A DNA stretch of 64,000 nucleotides from Clostridiales bacterium (GTDB lineage: Bacteria; Bacillota; Clostridia; Saccharofermentanales; Saccharofermentanaceae), in NCBI GenBank assembly GCA_017615755.1, contig JAFZZM010000063.1, positions 186,001 to 250,000 of the forward strand, written 5' to 3'. Under the pieces are notes generated by a model. It ran no database searches, had not been told where the DNA came from, and saw nothing but the letters and a program-made list of their open reading frames with translations. Both the position numbers and the translations under genes were made by a program. Position 1 is the first letter of the stretch; the number at the start of each line of letters is the position of its first letter. Positions 1 through 8,025 of this stretch are shown here, in pieces.

Positions 1-42
1 TCGTTGTATCTGCGATTTACAGAAACGCTATAGGCGTAAGGT

Positions 43-864
43 TTACGCCATCTGCTGTCTATTGCCTGACTTGTTCTCGGTAACGATGGCAAGGGCAATA
101 TTACCGATAAGAAGGAGAGAAACCAGAACAAAGATGATCACGTTTGAAGTATGTGCCATAAGAACGATCGCAACAGCGATAAAGAGCATGCCCAGAGTCG
201 AGATATTGATCAGCTTGGAAGAAAGGCTTGCGATACCGGATACCAGGGAAGCAACCAGATACAGGCAGAGGAAAACGAACATAACCATAAGGAAAGCAAA
301 TACATAGTACTTCACATTTACGGAAGGATACTTTGTCCAGACCTGATCGTAGGTATAGCCTCCGATAGGAAGGAAGGATCTTTCCTGAAGCTGGTAAAGA
401 CCGTTATCGTATGTCAGGCAGCCGTTACCGAAGAAGCCGGCAACTATCAGAAGGACGGTGGAGATAGCGGAAAAGATGCCGACCGCAGTAAATTTGTTAA
501 GGAAACGCTTCAGGATAGATTCTTTTCCATCGGAAAAGATTCCGGCATTGATGTCACGAAGAACATCGTATGTCATATAAAGGAGAAGGATACCGAGAGT
601 AATGAAAGAACATACAGGGATGATCTTTTCAGTGATCGGAGACTGGAAGAAACTGATCCAGGGTTCTTCTTCGCTGGTATAACCTGCGTAGGAGATACGC
701 AGCCATCCTTCACGAAGGATCGCATCATATTTAAACCACAGGAACTGCAGTGCACCACCAAGGATCAAAGTGAGAATGCTTGCAAACAAAGTGCATTTTG
801 CGTACTTTTTCATCTCTGTACCAAAGTTGGTCCGTCCGGTTACCGAAAACTGTTCTTTACTCAT
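43..864 (-). CDS. six-helix integral membrane protein, unknown function
   Basis: The 273-residue product is not recognised. Six hydrophobic stretches are visible at about residues 23-44, 81-100, 126-146, 185-210, 222-238 and 241-261, with short polar loops and no catalytic motif. The ATG at 864 is chosen because GGAGG lies 5 bases upstream; a TTG four codons earlier has no such site. The next gene in the same direction, ricT, ends in a terminator, so this gene probably forms its own unit. A TATAAT-like element lies at 943-948 without a clear -35 box. The membrane assignment is secure; the function is unknown. Confidence 0.75.
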   Translation of the reverse strand: MSKEQFSVTGRTNFGTEMKKYAKCTLFASILTLILGGALQFLWFKYDAILREGWLRISYAGYTSEEEPWISFFQSPITEKIIPVCSFITLGILLLYMTYDVLRDINAGIFSDGKESILKRFLNKFTAVGIFSAISTVLLIVAGFFGNGCLTYDNGLYQLQERSFLPIGGYTYDQVWTKYPSVNVKYYVFAFLMVMFVFLCLYLVASLVSGIASLSSKLINISTLGMLFIAVAIVLMAHTSNVIIFVLVSLLLIGNIALAIVTENKSGNRQQMA

Positions 865-1084
865 AAATACCTCCAATTCATCTGCACATTATCTGATGGA
901 GTTTTTCTCCTCAGACGCAACTTATCTAACCAAGGTCGGTATATTATAGATAAATGCATGGAAAGTAAAGTGGGTTTTGGAAACTTTTCTCTTCTTAACA
1001 AATCGAAGGGGGTACTTGGCATAAATTTCTGGCAAATACCTATGTTTTAGAAAGATATCTTGCGAATTACCGAAATTATCAATG

Positions 1085-1113
1085 ACAAAAATAAATGCCC
1101 CTGAAAAGGGGCA
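1085..1113 (-). terminator. rho-independent terminator after ricT
   Basis: The stem TGCCCC/GGGGCA (1096-1113) with a short loop is followed on the minus strand by a T-rich tail. It lies about 50 bases past the ricT stop and closes the tmk-darA-holB-ricT unit. Confidence 0.85.
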
Positions 1114-1161
1114 CTCTTTCGTTTCTTTTATAGCGGGATCACTTCACATGCAGAGCCGGTC

Positions 1162-2073
1162 TTACTCCTGTTCAGGCTTCTCCTGTGCTTTTTCCTCAGC
1201 TTTCGGCTGATTCTGATTCTTCTTTCTCGGGCAGTCTTCCTTACACTTCGGCTGCGGTTGCGGAGGATTGAGCAATGTCACCTCGGAAGCATCGAAAACT
1301 TCCATCTCGGTCTCTTCATCTTTTTCAAAACGTACGGTAACACGTTCTCTGAGCAGATCGGAATACATAACAACACCGATTCCGTTCGGAGTCTTCACCT
1401 TCTTGCCCACCTTCGGAACACGCTTGTTGGCATCCTCATACGCCGCCTCTTCGTAAGACAGACAGCACATCAGACGACCGCAGGTACCCGTCAGCTTAGC
1501 AGGATTCATGGAAAGACCCTGATCCTTCGCCATACGGATCGTTACCGGCAGGAACTGGTCCAGATAGGAGCAGCAGCACAGTTCACGTCCGCAGATACCT
1601 AAGCCCCCGACCATCTTGGCCTGCTCTCTGGAACCGATCTGACGAAGCTCGATCCTTGTGCGGAAGCAGGAAGTCAGGTCCTTGACCAGTTCACGGAAAT
1701 CGACTCTCTTCTCCGCGGTGAAGTAGAACGTCAGTTTCTTGCCGTCAAAGGTATAGACTGCCTCGACAAGCGTCATCGGGAGTTCTCTCTTCTCGATGAA
1801 TTCCAGGCACTTGATAAAAGCACTCTGCTCGCGTTCTTTCTTCTCTTCGTAGTGGGTCAGTTCCGTATTATTCGCCATTCTCAATACCGGAAGGATCGTC
1901 TCATCCAGTTTATCGTCCGGCAGGTCGAAAGGTTCGTCAACGACGAAAGCGATGTCCTGTCCCAGGGCCGTATTGACCATGACGGCATCGCCCACCTTCA
2001 GCTTGAATTCACCCGCAAGGAAGCGGTATGGTTTTCCTGCATCGTGGAAACGCAGATTTACTACTTTAGCCAT
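1162..2073 (-). CDS. ricT: PSP1-domain regulatory iron-sulfur protein RicT (YaaT)
   Basis: RicT belongs to the Ric (YaaT/YlbF/YmcA) complex, which in Bacillus acts in RNase Y-dependent mRNA maturation and in development. The 303-residue product shows the family's cysteine clusters: C161, CCC 166-168, C198 and CC 203-204, the expected Fe-S ligands. Residues after about 270 form a charged, Lys/Glu/Gln-rich tail. The start overlaps the 3' end of holB by 8 bases and has AAAGGAG upstream, so translation is probably coupled. The order tmk-darA-holB-ricT matches Bacillus subtilis except that yaaR is absent. RicF and RicA partners are not in this window. Confidence 0.9.
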   Translation of the reverse strand: MAKVVNLRFHDAGKPYRFLAGEFKLKVGDAVMVNTALGQDIAFVVDEPFDLPDDKLDETILPVLRMANNTELTHYEEKKEREQSAFIKCLEFIEKRELPMTLVEAVYTFDGKKLTFYFTAEKRVDFRELVKDLTSCFRTRIELRQIGSREQAKMVGGLGICGRELCCCSYLDQFLPVTIRMAKDQGLSMNPAKLTGTCGRLMCCLSYEEAAYEDANKRVPKVGKKVKTPNGIGVVMYSDLLRERVTVRFEKDEETEMEVFDASEVTLLNPPQPQPKCKEDCPRKKNQNQPKAEEKAQEKPEQE

Positions 2074-3076
2074 TCATATACTCCTTTTTCAGTGCCAGAA
2101 GCATCCGGCACACCAATATCTCAAAATTTCCGTTCGCCCGGAAGGCCTTAGCCGCAAGCGAGACCGCATGCGAACACTGCCCCATCTGGCTTACACGAAG
2201 CTTATATTTCTTGATCACGGCTACCATCTTATCTTTTTTGCCCTCACCATGCAAGCACGGGGACTTCGGATCCAGGATCAGTATCGCCATTTCATTGAAA
2301 AGCATATCCATCAGGGCCAGGATATCGAGGAAATGCTCCTTCTCCTCGTCGAAGAAGGAATAAGTTTCCGTCAGAAGGTCGGCACGCGATTTTTCGGGAA
2401 GCGTCAGGATGAGGTCCATCACATCCTCCCAGGCATCCACCAGCCAGGTCGTCTCCATAAGGGACATGGCATATCCGATGATGCCTCGCGAGAAGCGCGC
2501 GTACAGCCTCGCCTCTTCTTCCAGGATATCCGGATTCGCCTTGCGGAGTGCCGCAAAGACTTCGTCTTCGGTATTCGGTACCATACGGATCGATACTGTT
2601 CTGGACAGGACTGTAGGCAATAGTTTGGAATCATCGGAAACCGTCAGAAGAAACACGACATGCTTCGGCGGTTCTTCCAGCGTCTTCAAGAGGGCATTCT
2701 GGCCTTCTTCCGCCAGTCCGTCCGCATCGATAAGATAGACCTTTCTCTCCGCGATCTGGGAAAGGATGCCTACATCAGAAAGGATACGGGAGCGGACATC
2801 CGCCACCTTGATATTCTTTTCTCCGGAAGGAAGCAGAAGTTCCCTGTAATCCGGATGAGTATGTTCACGCATATAGATGCAGTTCGGGCAGGTACCACAG
2901 CCCCCGTCCTTAGTCGGATGACTGCAAAGAAGGCCCTTGGCAAATTCTCTTGCCAGAGTCTTTTTTCCGATCCCGGAAGGACCGACGAATAAAAAAGCAT
3001 GCCCCGGTTCACCAAGAAGCGAATTCCCGAGGCGTGTCTTAGCATCTGTTTGTCCGGTAAGATCAGTAAAAGCCAT
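2066..3076 (-). CDS. holB: DNA polymerase III clamp-loader subunit delta'
   Basis: This is the delta' subunit of the clamp loader, which helps open the sliding clamp onto primed DNA. The 336-residue product has a Walker A-like loop GPSGIGKKT (residues 32-40), four zinc-ligand cysteines (C51, C60, C63, C66) and the sensor-type stretch LLKTLEEPP. Both the length and the cysteine spacing fit HolB rather than the tau/gamma subunit, which would be longer. It lies 3 bases after darA and overlaps ricT, so it is part of one operon. Confidence 0.92.
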   Translation of the reverse strand: MAFTDLTGQTDAKTRLGNSLLGEPGHAFLFVGPSGIGKKTLAREFAKGLLCSHPTKDGGCGTCPNCIYMREHTHPDYRELLLPSGEKNIKVADVRSRILSDVGILSQIAERKVYLIDADGLAEEGQNALLKTLEEPPKHVVFLLTVSDDSKLLPTVLSRTVSIRMVPNTEDEVFAALRKANPDILEEEARLYARFSRGIIGYAMSLMETTWLVDAWEDVMDLILTLPEKSRADLLTETYSFFDEEKEHFLDILALMDMLFNEMAILILDPKSPCLHGEGKKDKMVAVIKKYKLRVSQMGQCSHAVSLAAKAFRANGNFEILVCRMLLALKKEYMNG

Positions 3077-3079
3077 ATC

Positions 3080-3409
3080 TTACATCTTCTCAAAGTGTTC
3101 TACATTCACTACGAACACGGTTGCACCGCCGACTGTAACATCCACCGGATACGGTACATATGTACCGCCCATGGCAGAAGGCGTGATATTTGTATTGATC
3201 GCCGATGTTCTGCTGCAAGAATACTTACGGATAAGATCCAGGACTTCCTGCTGCTTCTCGGCTTCCACAACGATCATCAACGTCGTATTTCCGGAACGGA
3301 GAAATCCGCCCGAAGAATTCAGCTTGGTTACACGAAAACCTGCTTTGTTCAACTCCGCCATAAGACGTGGAGTATCCTCATCATGTACAATCGCAAATAC
3401 AAGTTTCAT
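3080..3409 (-). CDS. darA: cyclic-di-AMP receptor DarA (PstA, DUF970)
   Basis: DarA is a PII-like trimer that binds the second messenger c-di-AMP; its downstream target is unknown. The 109-residue product carries the family's loop SSGGFLRSGNTTLMI (about residues 24-38) and ends in the typical VGGATVFVV segment. I place the start at 3409 (MKLVFAIV), since the open frame 5' of it lies inside tmk and does not resemble the family. Its ATG overlaps the tmk stop as ATGA. The family is well conserved next to tmk and holB in Firmicutes, so context supports the call. Confidence 0.92.
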   Translation of the reverse strand: MKLVFAIVHDEDTPRLMAELNKAGFRVTKLNSSGGFLRSGNTTLMIVVEAEKQQEVLDLIRKYSCSRTSAINTNITPSAMGGTYVPYPVDVTVGGATVFVVNVEHFEKM

Positions 3410-4029
3410 CGTCCTAACACCTCCCATACAGCGAGACGTACCTTCCGGTAGATCTCTTTCGGCGCATCCAGAGCGCTGATGCACTGTATCCTCTTCTCTT
3501 TCTTAGCCAGTTCAAGATAGCCATCCCGAACTTTCTTCATGAAGGCCAGGCCTTCTGCTTCCAGACGATCCTCGGCGCCCTCTCTTCCGTTTCTTCTTCT
3601 GTAGGCCTCTTCTTCCGAAAGGTCGAAAAGAAACGTAATATCCGGTGCCAGTTCATCTGTGCTCCACCGGTTCAGAGAATCGATGGCTGACAGTTCCAGC
3701 CCACGGGCATATCCCTGATAGGCGACTGTCGAATCATAGAATCGGTCACAGATCACGACCGTACCCTTTTCCAGTTCCGGCTTGATCTTCTCTTCCACGA
3801 TCTGTGCACGTGCCGCTTCATAAAGCAGAAGCTCGGTCCGTGCATGCATCTTACTGTTGGCCTTATCCAGAAGGATCGTACGGATCTTCTCACCAATCGC
3901 CGTTGCACCCGGTTCACGGATCAGGATATACGGAATTCCTTCCTTGCGAAGATCTTCCGAAAGCATCTCGATCTGCGTAGATTTTCCGGAACCATCGATT
4001 CCTTCAAAGGTAACAAACAAACCCTTCAT
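3406..4029 (-). CDS. tmk: thymidylate kinase
   Basis: The enzyme phosphorylates dTMP to dTDP with ATP. The 207-residue product has the P-loop EGIDGSGKST (about residues 9-18), the dTMP-site CDRFYDSTVAYQG motif in mid-protein and a LID region RRRNGREGAEDR, consistent with a bacterial TMPK. The ATG at 4029 is preceded by GGAGAG at good spacing; 12 extra codons upstream in frame do not align with the family. It is the first gene of the tmk-darA-holB-ricT unit and overlaps darA by 4 bases. Confidence 0.95.
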   Translation of the reverse strand: MKGLFVTFEGIDGSGKSTQIEMLSEDLRKEGIPYILIREPGATAIGEKIRTILLDKANSKMHARTELLLYEAARAQIVEEKIKPELEKGTVVICDRFYDSTVAYQGYARGLELSAIDSLNRWSTDELAPDITFLFDLSEEEAYRRRNGREGAEDRLEAEGLAFMKKVRDGYLELAKKEKRIQCISALDAPKEIYRKVRLAVWEVLGR

Positions 4030-4085
4030 GCTTTCTCTCCGACCTCCTTCAACCATCACATTCATTATATAACATAATCAGATAA

Positions 4086-4574
4086 TCAGTCTAACTTCAC
4101 AGAATGGATACTGGCGATTTCCAGCCAGATATCTTTCTCGATCCGCTCATTATCCTTACGGATATCCTCGAGTGTCTCCTCGGCAGGACGACGCGGAGCG
4201 CGGTTCCAGTTCTTGCGGGAACGACCTTCACCGTCACGGTTCTCTCTGTGCTCCGAATTATTGCGGTCGTGATTTCTCTGGTTGTTACGGTATTCCCGTC
4301 TCTCCTGATTTCTCTCCGCATTCTTCTCGGTATTTCTTTCCGGATTCCGCTCCCTGTTCTCGGAACGTCTCTCGTTTCTTTCCTTCTGCGCACCGTTACC
4401 GTTCTCGTTATCAGAACGGTTATTTCTGAAATTGCCGTTACGATTCTGGTTACCGCTGTGATTGCCCGGCTTTCTTCTACGGTTACGGTTTCCGCCGTTA
4501 CCGCTTCTCGGCGCCTGGTTTCCACCTGTTGCCGCTACCTGCTGATTCGGCTTGTTGTTCTCTTGCTCGGCCAT
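4086..4574 (-). CDS. Asn/Arg/Glu-rich low-complexity protein, unknown function
   Basis: The 162-residue product is not recognised. Residues 1-130 are almost entirely Asn, Arg, Gly, Glu and Gln, with repeating NRN, RNxER and ERN units, so this part is probably disordered and could bind nucleic acid. The last 30 residues (EETLEDIRKDNERIEKDIWL and on) look like a regular helix and are the only non-repetitive part. The biased composition also opens long frames in other phases, but only this one has a non-repetitive end and a start next to GGGAGG. It lies between folK and tmk with its own short spacers. Function, including any RNA role, is a guess. Confidence 0.65.
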   Translation of the reverse strand: MAEQENNKPNQQVAATGGNQAPRSGNGGNRNRRRKPGNHSGNQNRNGNFRNNRSDNENGNGAQKERNERRSENRERNPERNTEKNAERNQERREYRNNQRNHDRNNSEHRENRDGEGRSRKNWNRAPRRPAEETLEDIRKDNERIEKDIWLEIASIHSVKLD

Positions 4575-4636
4575 TCTTTTCCTCCCATCGTTTACACGGA
4601 CTGAACATCTTTATTATATCGGTTTTCCTCTATCTA

Positions 4637-5107
4637 TCAACTGCCAGTGTCCGGCATGACCCCATAGTACCGGACCGCATCTTTCCACTTTTCCGGGATC
4701 TCCGTTTCTCCCCCTAGAAAAAGAAGCGGCACCTGGACGAAACCTCTCTCCTCCATACGCGGATGCGGGATCTGAAGCCGCTTGCTGTCGATCCGTTCCT
4801 CCCCGAAGGTCAGGATATCCAGATCGATGGTCCTTGGTCCCCAGTGGATCTTTCTCACTCTATGAAGCGCACTCTCGATCTTCTGGCACTGGTCCAGAAG
4901 CGATATCGGCGTATGGGATGTCTTAAGTTTCACACAGATATTCAGAAAAGCATCCTGCTCTGTATAGCCTACCGGATCCGTCTCAAAAACAGGCGAACAC
5001 TCGATACTTTCGATCTTCGGGTCTTCTTTCAGCATCCTGACCGCTTCCGTCAGGTTTTCGAGCCGGTCGCCCATATTGCTTCCCAAAGAAAGAAACGCCT
5101 CAGTCAT
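4637..5107 (-). CDS. folK: 6-hydroxymethyl-7,8-dihydropterin pyrophosphokinase
   Basis: FolK transfers pyrophosphate from ATP to 6-hydroxymethyl-dihydropterin in folate synthesis. The 156-residue product has LGSNMGDR (residues 7-14), the FETDPVGYTEQDAFLN substrate loop and the hallmark WGPRTIDLDIL (about 93-103), whose acidic residues bind magnesium. Its ATG overlaps the folB stop as ATGA, so the two are translationally coupled. It is the last clear gene of the folE-folP-folB-folK series. Confidence 0.95.
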   Translation of the reverse strand: MTEAFLSLGSNMGDRLENLTEAVRMLKEDPKIESIECSPVFETDPVGYTEQDAFLNICVKLKTSHTPISLLDQCQKIESALHRVRKIHWGPRTIDLDILTFGEERIDSKRLQIPHPRMEERGFVQVPLLFLGGETEIPEKWKDAVRYYGVMPDTGS

Positions 5108-5484
5108 GCGCGTCCCTCCAGGTCATTTCTGCTTCTCGTGATCTCCACGCCCATGGATTCAAAATCTCCCTCGATCGGTGCCAGGGGTTTCTCTATCCGT
5201 ACCATGATCTTCTCTACTTCTTCAAAAGCACTCATCACGTTCTTCATGATCTCGCCGGCCATGTATTCGATAAGGTCACACTGAAGATTCTCAACCGTGT
5301 TTTTCACGATTTCGAAGACCTTGCTGTAGTCGATGGTATCGGAAAGACAGTCGGTCTTCCACGCCGGGATCTCCGAAACAAAGAGCTCCAGAGAAACCAC
5401 GAAGGTCTGCCCGTTCTTCTTTTCTTCTTCGAGCACGCCGCTGTGGCTTACAAAACGCATCGAGTTCATGAGTATCTTATCCAT
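5104..5484 (-). CDS. folB: dihydroneopterin aldolase
   Basis: FolB cleaves dihydroneopterin to 6-hydroxymethyl-dihydropterin and glycolaldehyde. The 126-residue product shows the N-terminal GVLEEEKKNGQTF motif with the conserved acidic residue, a TIDYSKV segment, and the C-terminal EKPLAPIEGDFESMGVEI that carries the catalytic Lys-Pro motif. The length is normal for the family. It starts 4 bases after folP ends and overlaps folK by 4 bases. Confidence 0.93.
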   Translation of the reverse strand: MDKILMNSMRFVSHSGVLEEEKKNGQTFVVSLELFVSEIPAWKTDCLSDTIDYSKVFEIVKNTVENLQCDLIEYMAGEIMKNVMSAFEEVEKIMVRIEKPLAPIEGDFESMGVEITRSRNDLEGRA

Positions 5485-5488
5485 GGTC

Positions 5489-6358
5489 TTATCCTTCCAT
5501 CGCTTTCCACATGGTCAAGGCCTGCGCCGAACCACGGGCATCGTGAACACGTACGCATACGGCATGTTCTTTTGCACAGAAACAGGACACCGCGATCGTT
5601 GCCGCGTCTCTATCCTCTACAGGAACACCGCCCAGTGTTGCGCCGATAAATCGCTTTCTGGAAGCCCCGATCAGCATCGGGTAACCCTTATCCTGGAAAT
5701 ACGGGACGCTTCTTACAAACTCGATTGATTCATCCGTCTCCGTACCAAAACCGATACCCGGATCGAAAACGATATTCGGGATCGCGATTCCGGCATCGAG
5801 CGCCCGCTGCAATCCCTGTTCAAAATAGGCCTCGCAGCTTTCCAGGATCGTACCCTTTCGGGCAAAGATATCCGGACGCGTATAGTTGGCCATCAGGACC
5901 AGCCCCGCGTTTTTCTCGGCTACGACTTTCGCCATCTCCGGGTCATACATAAGTCCCCATACATCGTTGATGATGGAAGCACCGAAAGAAAGCGCCTCTC
6001 TTGCTGTCTTTGCTTTATATGTATCTACTGAGATCGGTACCGAAACATGCTGGGAAATAAGTTTCAGCGCCGGGATCAGACGGGACAGTTCCTCGTCCGC
6101 CGAGATCGCCTCGGCACCCGGTCTTGTCGATTCCGCACCGATGTCGATGATGTCCGCGCCGTCTTTTTCCATCTCGATGGCCCGGGCCAGCGCCTGCTCG
6201 GGAGAAAAGAAATTGCCGCCGTCAGAAAAAGAATCCATCGTCACGTTCAGAATTCCCATGACAAGCGGACGCTCCTTATATGAAAGGACCTTGTCCCCGA
6301 AGCGCCACTCCTTCGTTTTGGCATTCTCGATCAGTTGTTTTCTCAGTTCATCAGTCAT
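5489..6358 (-). CDS. folP: dihydropteroate synthase
   Basis: FolP joins p-aminobenzoate to the pterin pyrophosphate and is the sulfonamide target. The 289-residue product shows GILNVTMDSFSDGG (about 34-47), DIGAESTRPGA (about 72-82), SVDTYKAKTA, INDVWG, DPGIGFG, GASRKRF and a C-terminal VRVHDARG, in family order. The usual Pro of NVTPDSF is replaced by Met, near sulfonamide loop 1. The ribosome site (GAGGAG) lies inside the end of folE. Confidence 0.94.
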   Translation of the reverse strand: MTDELRKQLIENAKTKEWRFGDKVLSYKERPLVMGILNVTMDSFSDGGNFFSPEQALARAIEMEKDGADIIDIGAESTRPGAEAISADEELSRLIPALKLISQHVSVPISVDTYKAKTAREALSFGASIINDVWGLMYDPEMAKVVAEKNAGLVLMANYTRPDIFARKGTILESCEAYFEQGLQRALDAGIAIPNIVFDPGIGFGTETDESIEFVRSVPYFQDKGYPMLIGASRKRFIGATLGGVPVEDRDAATIAVSCFCAKEHAVCVRVHDARGSAQALTMWKAMEG

Positions 6359-6376
6359 CTTACGCCGTTATTCTCC

Positions 6377-7000
6377 TCAGATCACATTTCTCGGGCGGTT
6401 GATCAAGGCCAGCGCCTCGGATCTGGTTCTTGCATCCGAACGGCATCCGCCACGCATTGCCGAGGTGACTGTCTTGGAACCAGGCTTTCTTATACCGCGC
6501 ATAGTCATGCACAGATGCTCCGCTTCGATCACGACACAAACAGAAAGCGCATCGACGGCTTCCTGGATCGTGTCGGCGATCTCCGATGTAAGACGCTCCT
6601 GCAGCTGCGGCTTGCGCGACAATGTATCCACGATACGCGCTACCTTGGAAAGACCAAGGATCTTACCGTTTCTCGGCACATACACAACGTGTGCTTTTCC
6701 ATGGAACGGAAGAAGGTGATGCTCACACATGGAATAGAACGGGATATCACCGATCAGGATCATCTCATCGTTTCCCGTCTCGGTGAAGATCTTGATGTCC
6801 TTTTTGATATCACGATGCAGTCCGGAAAATACTTCTCCGTACATTCTGGCCACGCGGTTCGGCGTCTCGAGAAGTCCCTCTCTATCCGGGTCTTCGCCCA
6901 CTGCGATCAGGATCTCTCTGACCGCTTTCTCGATACGTTCCAGATCCATGCCCTTGCGGCTCTCCTCCGGTACACGGAAATCATCTTCATACACGCTCAT
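6377..7000 (-). CDS. folE: GTP cyclohydrolase I
   Basis: FolE converts GTP to dihydroneopterin triphosphate, the first step of folate synthesis. The 207-residue product carries the zinc motif [19 protein letters not shown] and the later [17 protein letters not shown], giving the Cys/His/Cys ligands, followed by the TVTSAMRG segment. The ATG at 7000 has GAGGAG upstream; the in-frame TTG 5 codons earlier is rejected. It begins 11 bases after the AraC gene and is followed by folP, so the four fol genes probably share a transcript with it. Confidence 0.95.
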   Translation of the reverse strand: MSVYEDDFRVPEESRKGMDLERIEKAVREILIAVGEDPDREGLLETPNRVARMYGEVFSGLHRDIKKDIKIFTETGNDEMILIGDIPFYSMCEHHLLPFHGKAHVVYVPRNGKILGLSKVARIVDTLSRKPQLQERLTSEIADTIQEAVDALSVCVVIEAEHLCMTMRGIRKPGSKTVTSAMRGGCRSDARTRSEALALINRPRNVI

Positions 7001-7011
7001 TTCTTCTCTCC

Positions 7012-8007
7012 TCAAACTCCATATTTATGTCTGTATTCCATCGGGGTCATGCCCTTCTGTTTTCTAAATGCCACGTTAAATCTCTGCGGGCTGGAAAAAC
7101 CGACCTGGGTCGCGATACCGCTGACCTTGATCTCTTTTTGCGTCAGCAGACGGCATGCCGCATCGATACGGATCTGCATCAGGTAGTTCATCGGGCTGAT
7201 GCCGAATTCATCTCGAAAAGCTCTTGTGAAGTATCCCTGGCTAAGGAATACGTAGGACGCAGTCTCAGCCACGGTCACGCCACGCTCGTAATTCTCATCC
7301 AGATAATCTCTGGCAATAAGGACCAGCTCTCTGGCTTTTCCGTTCTTTACGCGGAGGCTCTCCTCCCACTCTTCACGAAGTGCGCGGGACAATGTGATCA
7401 GAAGCTCCATGGTCATGAACTGCATCATCATGTCCTTGGCATACGCTTCCGAACGGCTCTCTCTCATGATCCTCTCCGCAAGGCTTCCGATCGCCGAACG
7501 GCTCTTACCGGAGATGATCAGATACGAGTTATCGATCTTGGTATCGTTTTCACCCTGGGCAAAATCCAGGAAGTATTCCAGCGGCAGCTGTGATACATTT
7601 TCCTGCAAAAACGGAACGGTCGGTCCGCCCTTCAAGCGGCCGTTATCCATCGGCTGGGACTCCTTCGGCTTCGAAAGCAACGCTTCCTGTGCTTTTTGAA
7701 TATCGGAAGAAAAACCGAAGTACAGAACGACCATATCGGCCGGGCCTTCAAGCACACGGACGGAATGCGTCACCTGCGGACGGATGACCATCGTCGAGCC
7801 TTTTGTCACCAGGACTGACTTACCATTGATGTTAAATTCGCACTTTCCTCTTCGAAGGTACATAAGCTCGTGGGCGGTGTGACGGCTGGCAGTCGGAAAC
7901 GGCGTAGATGTCTCATAACAATGTTCAACACCTTCGAACACTACGGGAATTGAGCCGGAGAATTCAAGAAGACTTTTCTCAAATGCCGGTAACAGTTCTT
8001 CTACCAT
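7012..8007 (-). CDS. AraC-family regulator with N-terminal cupin
   Basis: The 331-residue protein has an N-terminal cupin-like sensor (about residues 40-105, with [12 protein letters not shown] and the metal-type loop around PQVTH) and two C-terminal helix-turn-helix motifs (about 225-330, including [19 protein letters not shown] and [20 protein letters not shown]). This layout is typical of carbohydrate-responsive AraC regulators. AGGAGG precedes the ATG. It is wedged between the pseudo-esterase gene (18 bases) and folE (11 bases), which suggests co-transcription; its target is not evident. Confidence 0.88.
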   Translation of the reverse strand: MVEELLPAFEKSLLEFSGSIPVVFEGVEHCYETSTPFPTASRHTAHELMYLRRGKCEFNINGKSVLVTKGSTMVIRPQVTHSVRVLEGPADMVVLYFGFSSDIQKAQEALLSKPKESQPMDNGRLKGGPTVPFLQENVSQLPLEYFLDFAQGENDTKIDNSYLIISGKSRSAIGSLAERIMRESRSEAYAKDMMMQFMTMELLITLSRALREEWEESLRVKNGKARELVLIARDYLDENYERGVTVAETASYVFLSQGYFTRAFRDEFGISPMNYLMQIRIDAACRLLTQKEIKVSGIATQVGFSSPQRFNVAFRKQKGMTPMEYRHKYGV

Positions 8008-8025
8008 GTTGCACCTCCTGTTTGC

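Noticed and set aside
3410..3484. Longer N-terminus of darA
   Set aside because: The upstream in-frame codons lie inside tmk and do not resemble the family; the ATG at 3409 overlaps the tmk stop in the usual ATGA form.
4104..4604. Plus-strand frame opposite the Asn/Arg-rich gene
   Set aside because: It is a Val/Leu/Ser-rich shadow of the repeat codons and has no start signal. The minus frame 4086-4574 has a ribosome site and a non-repetitive end.
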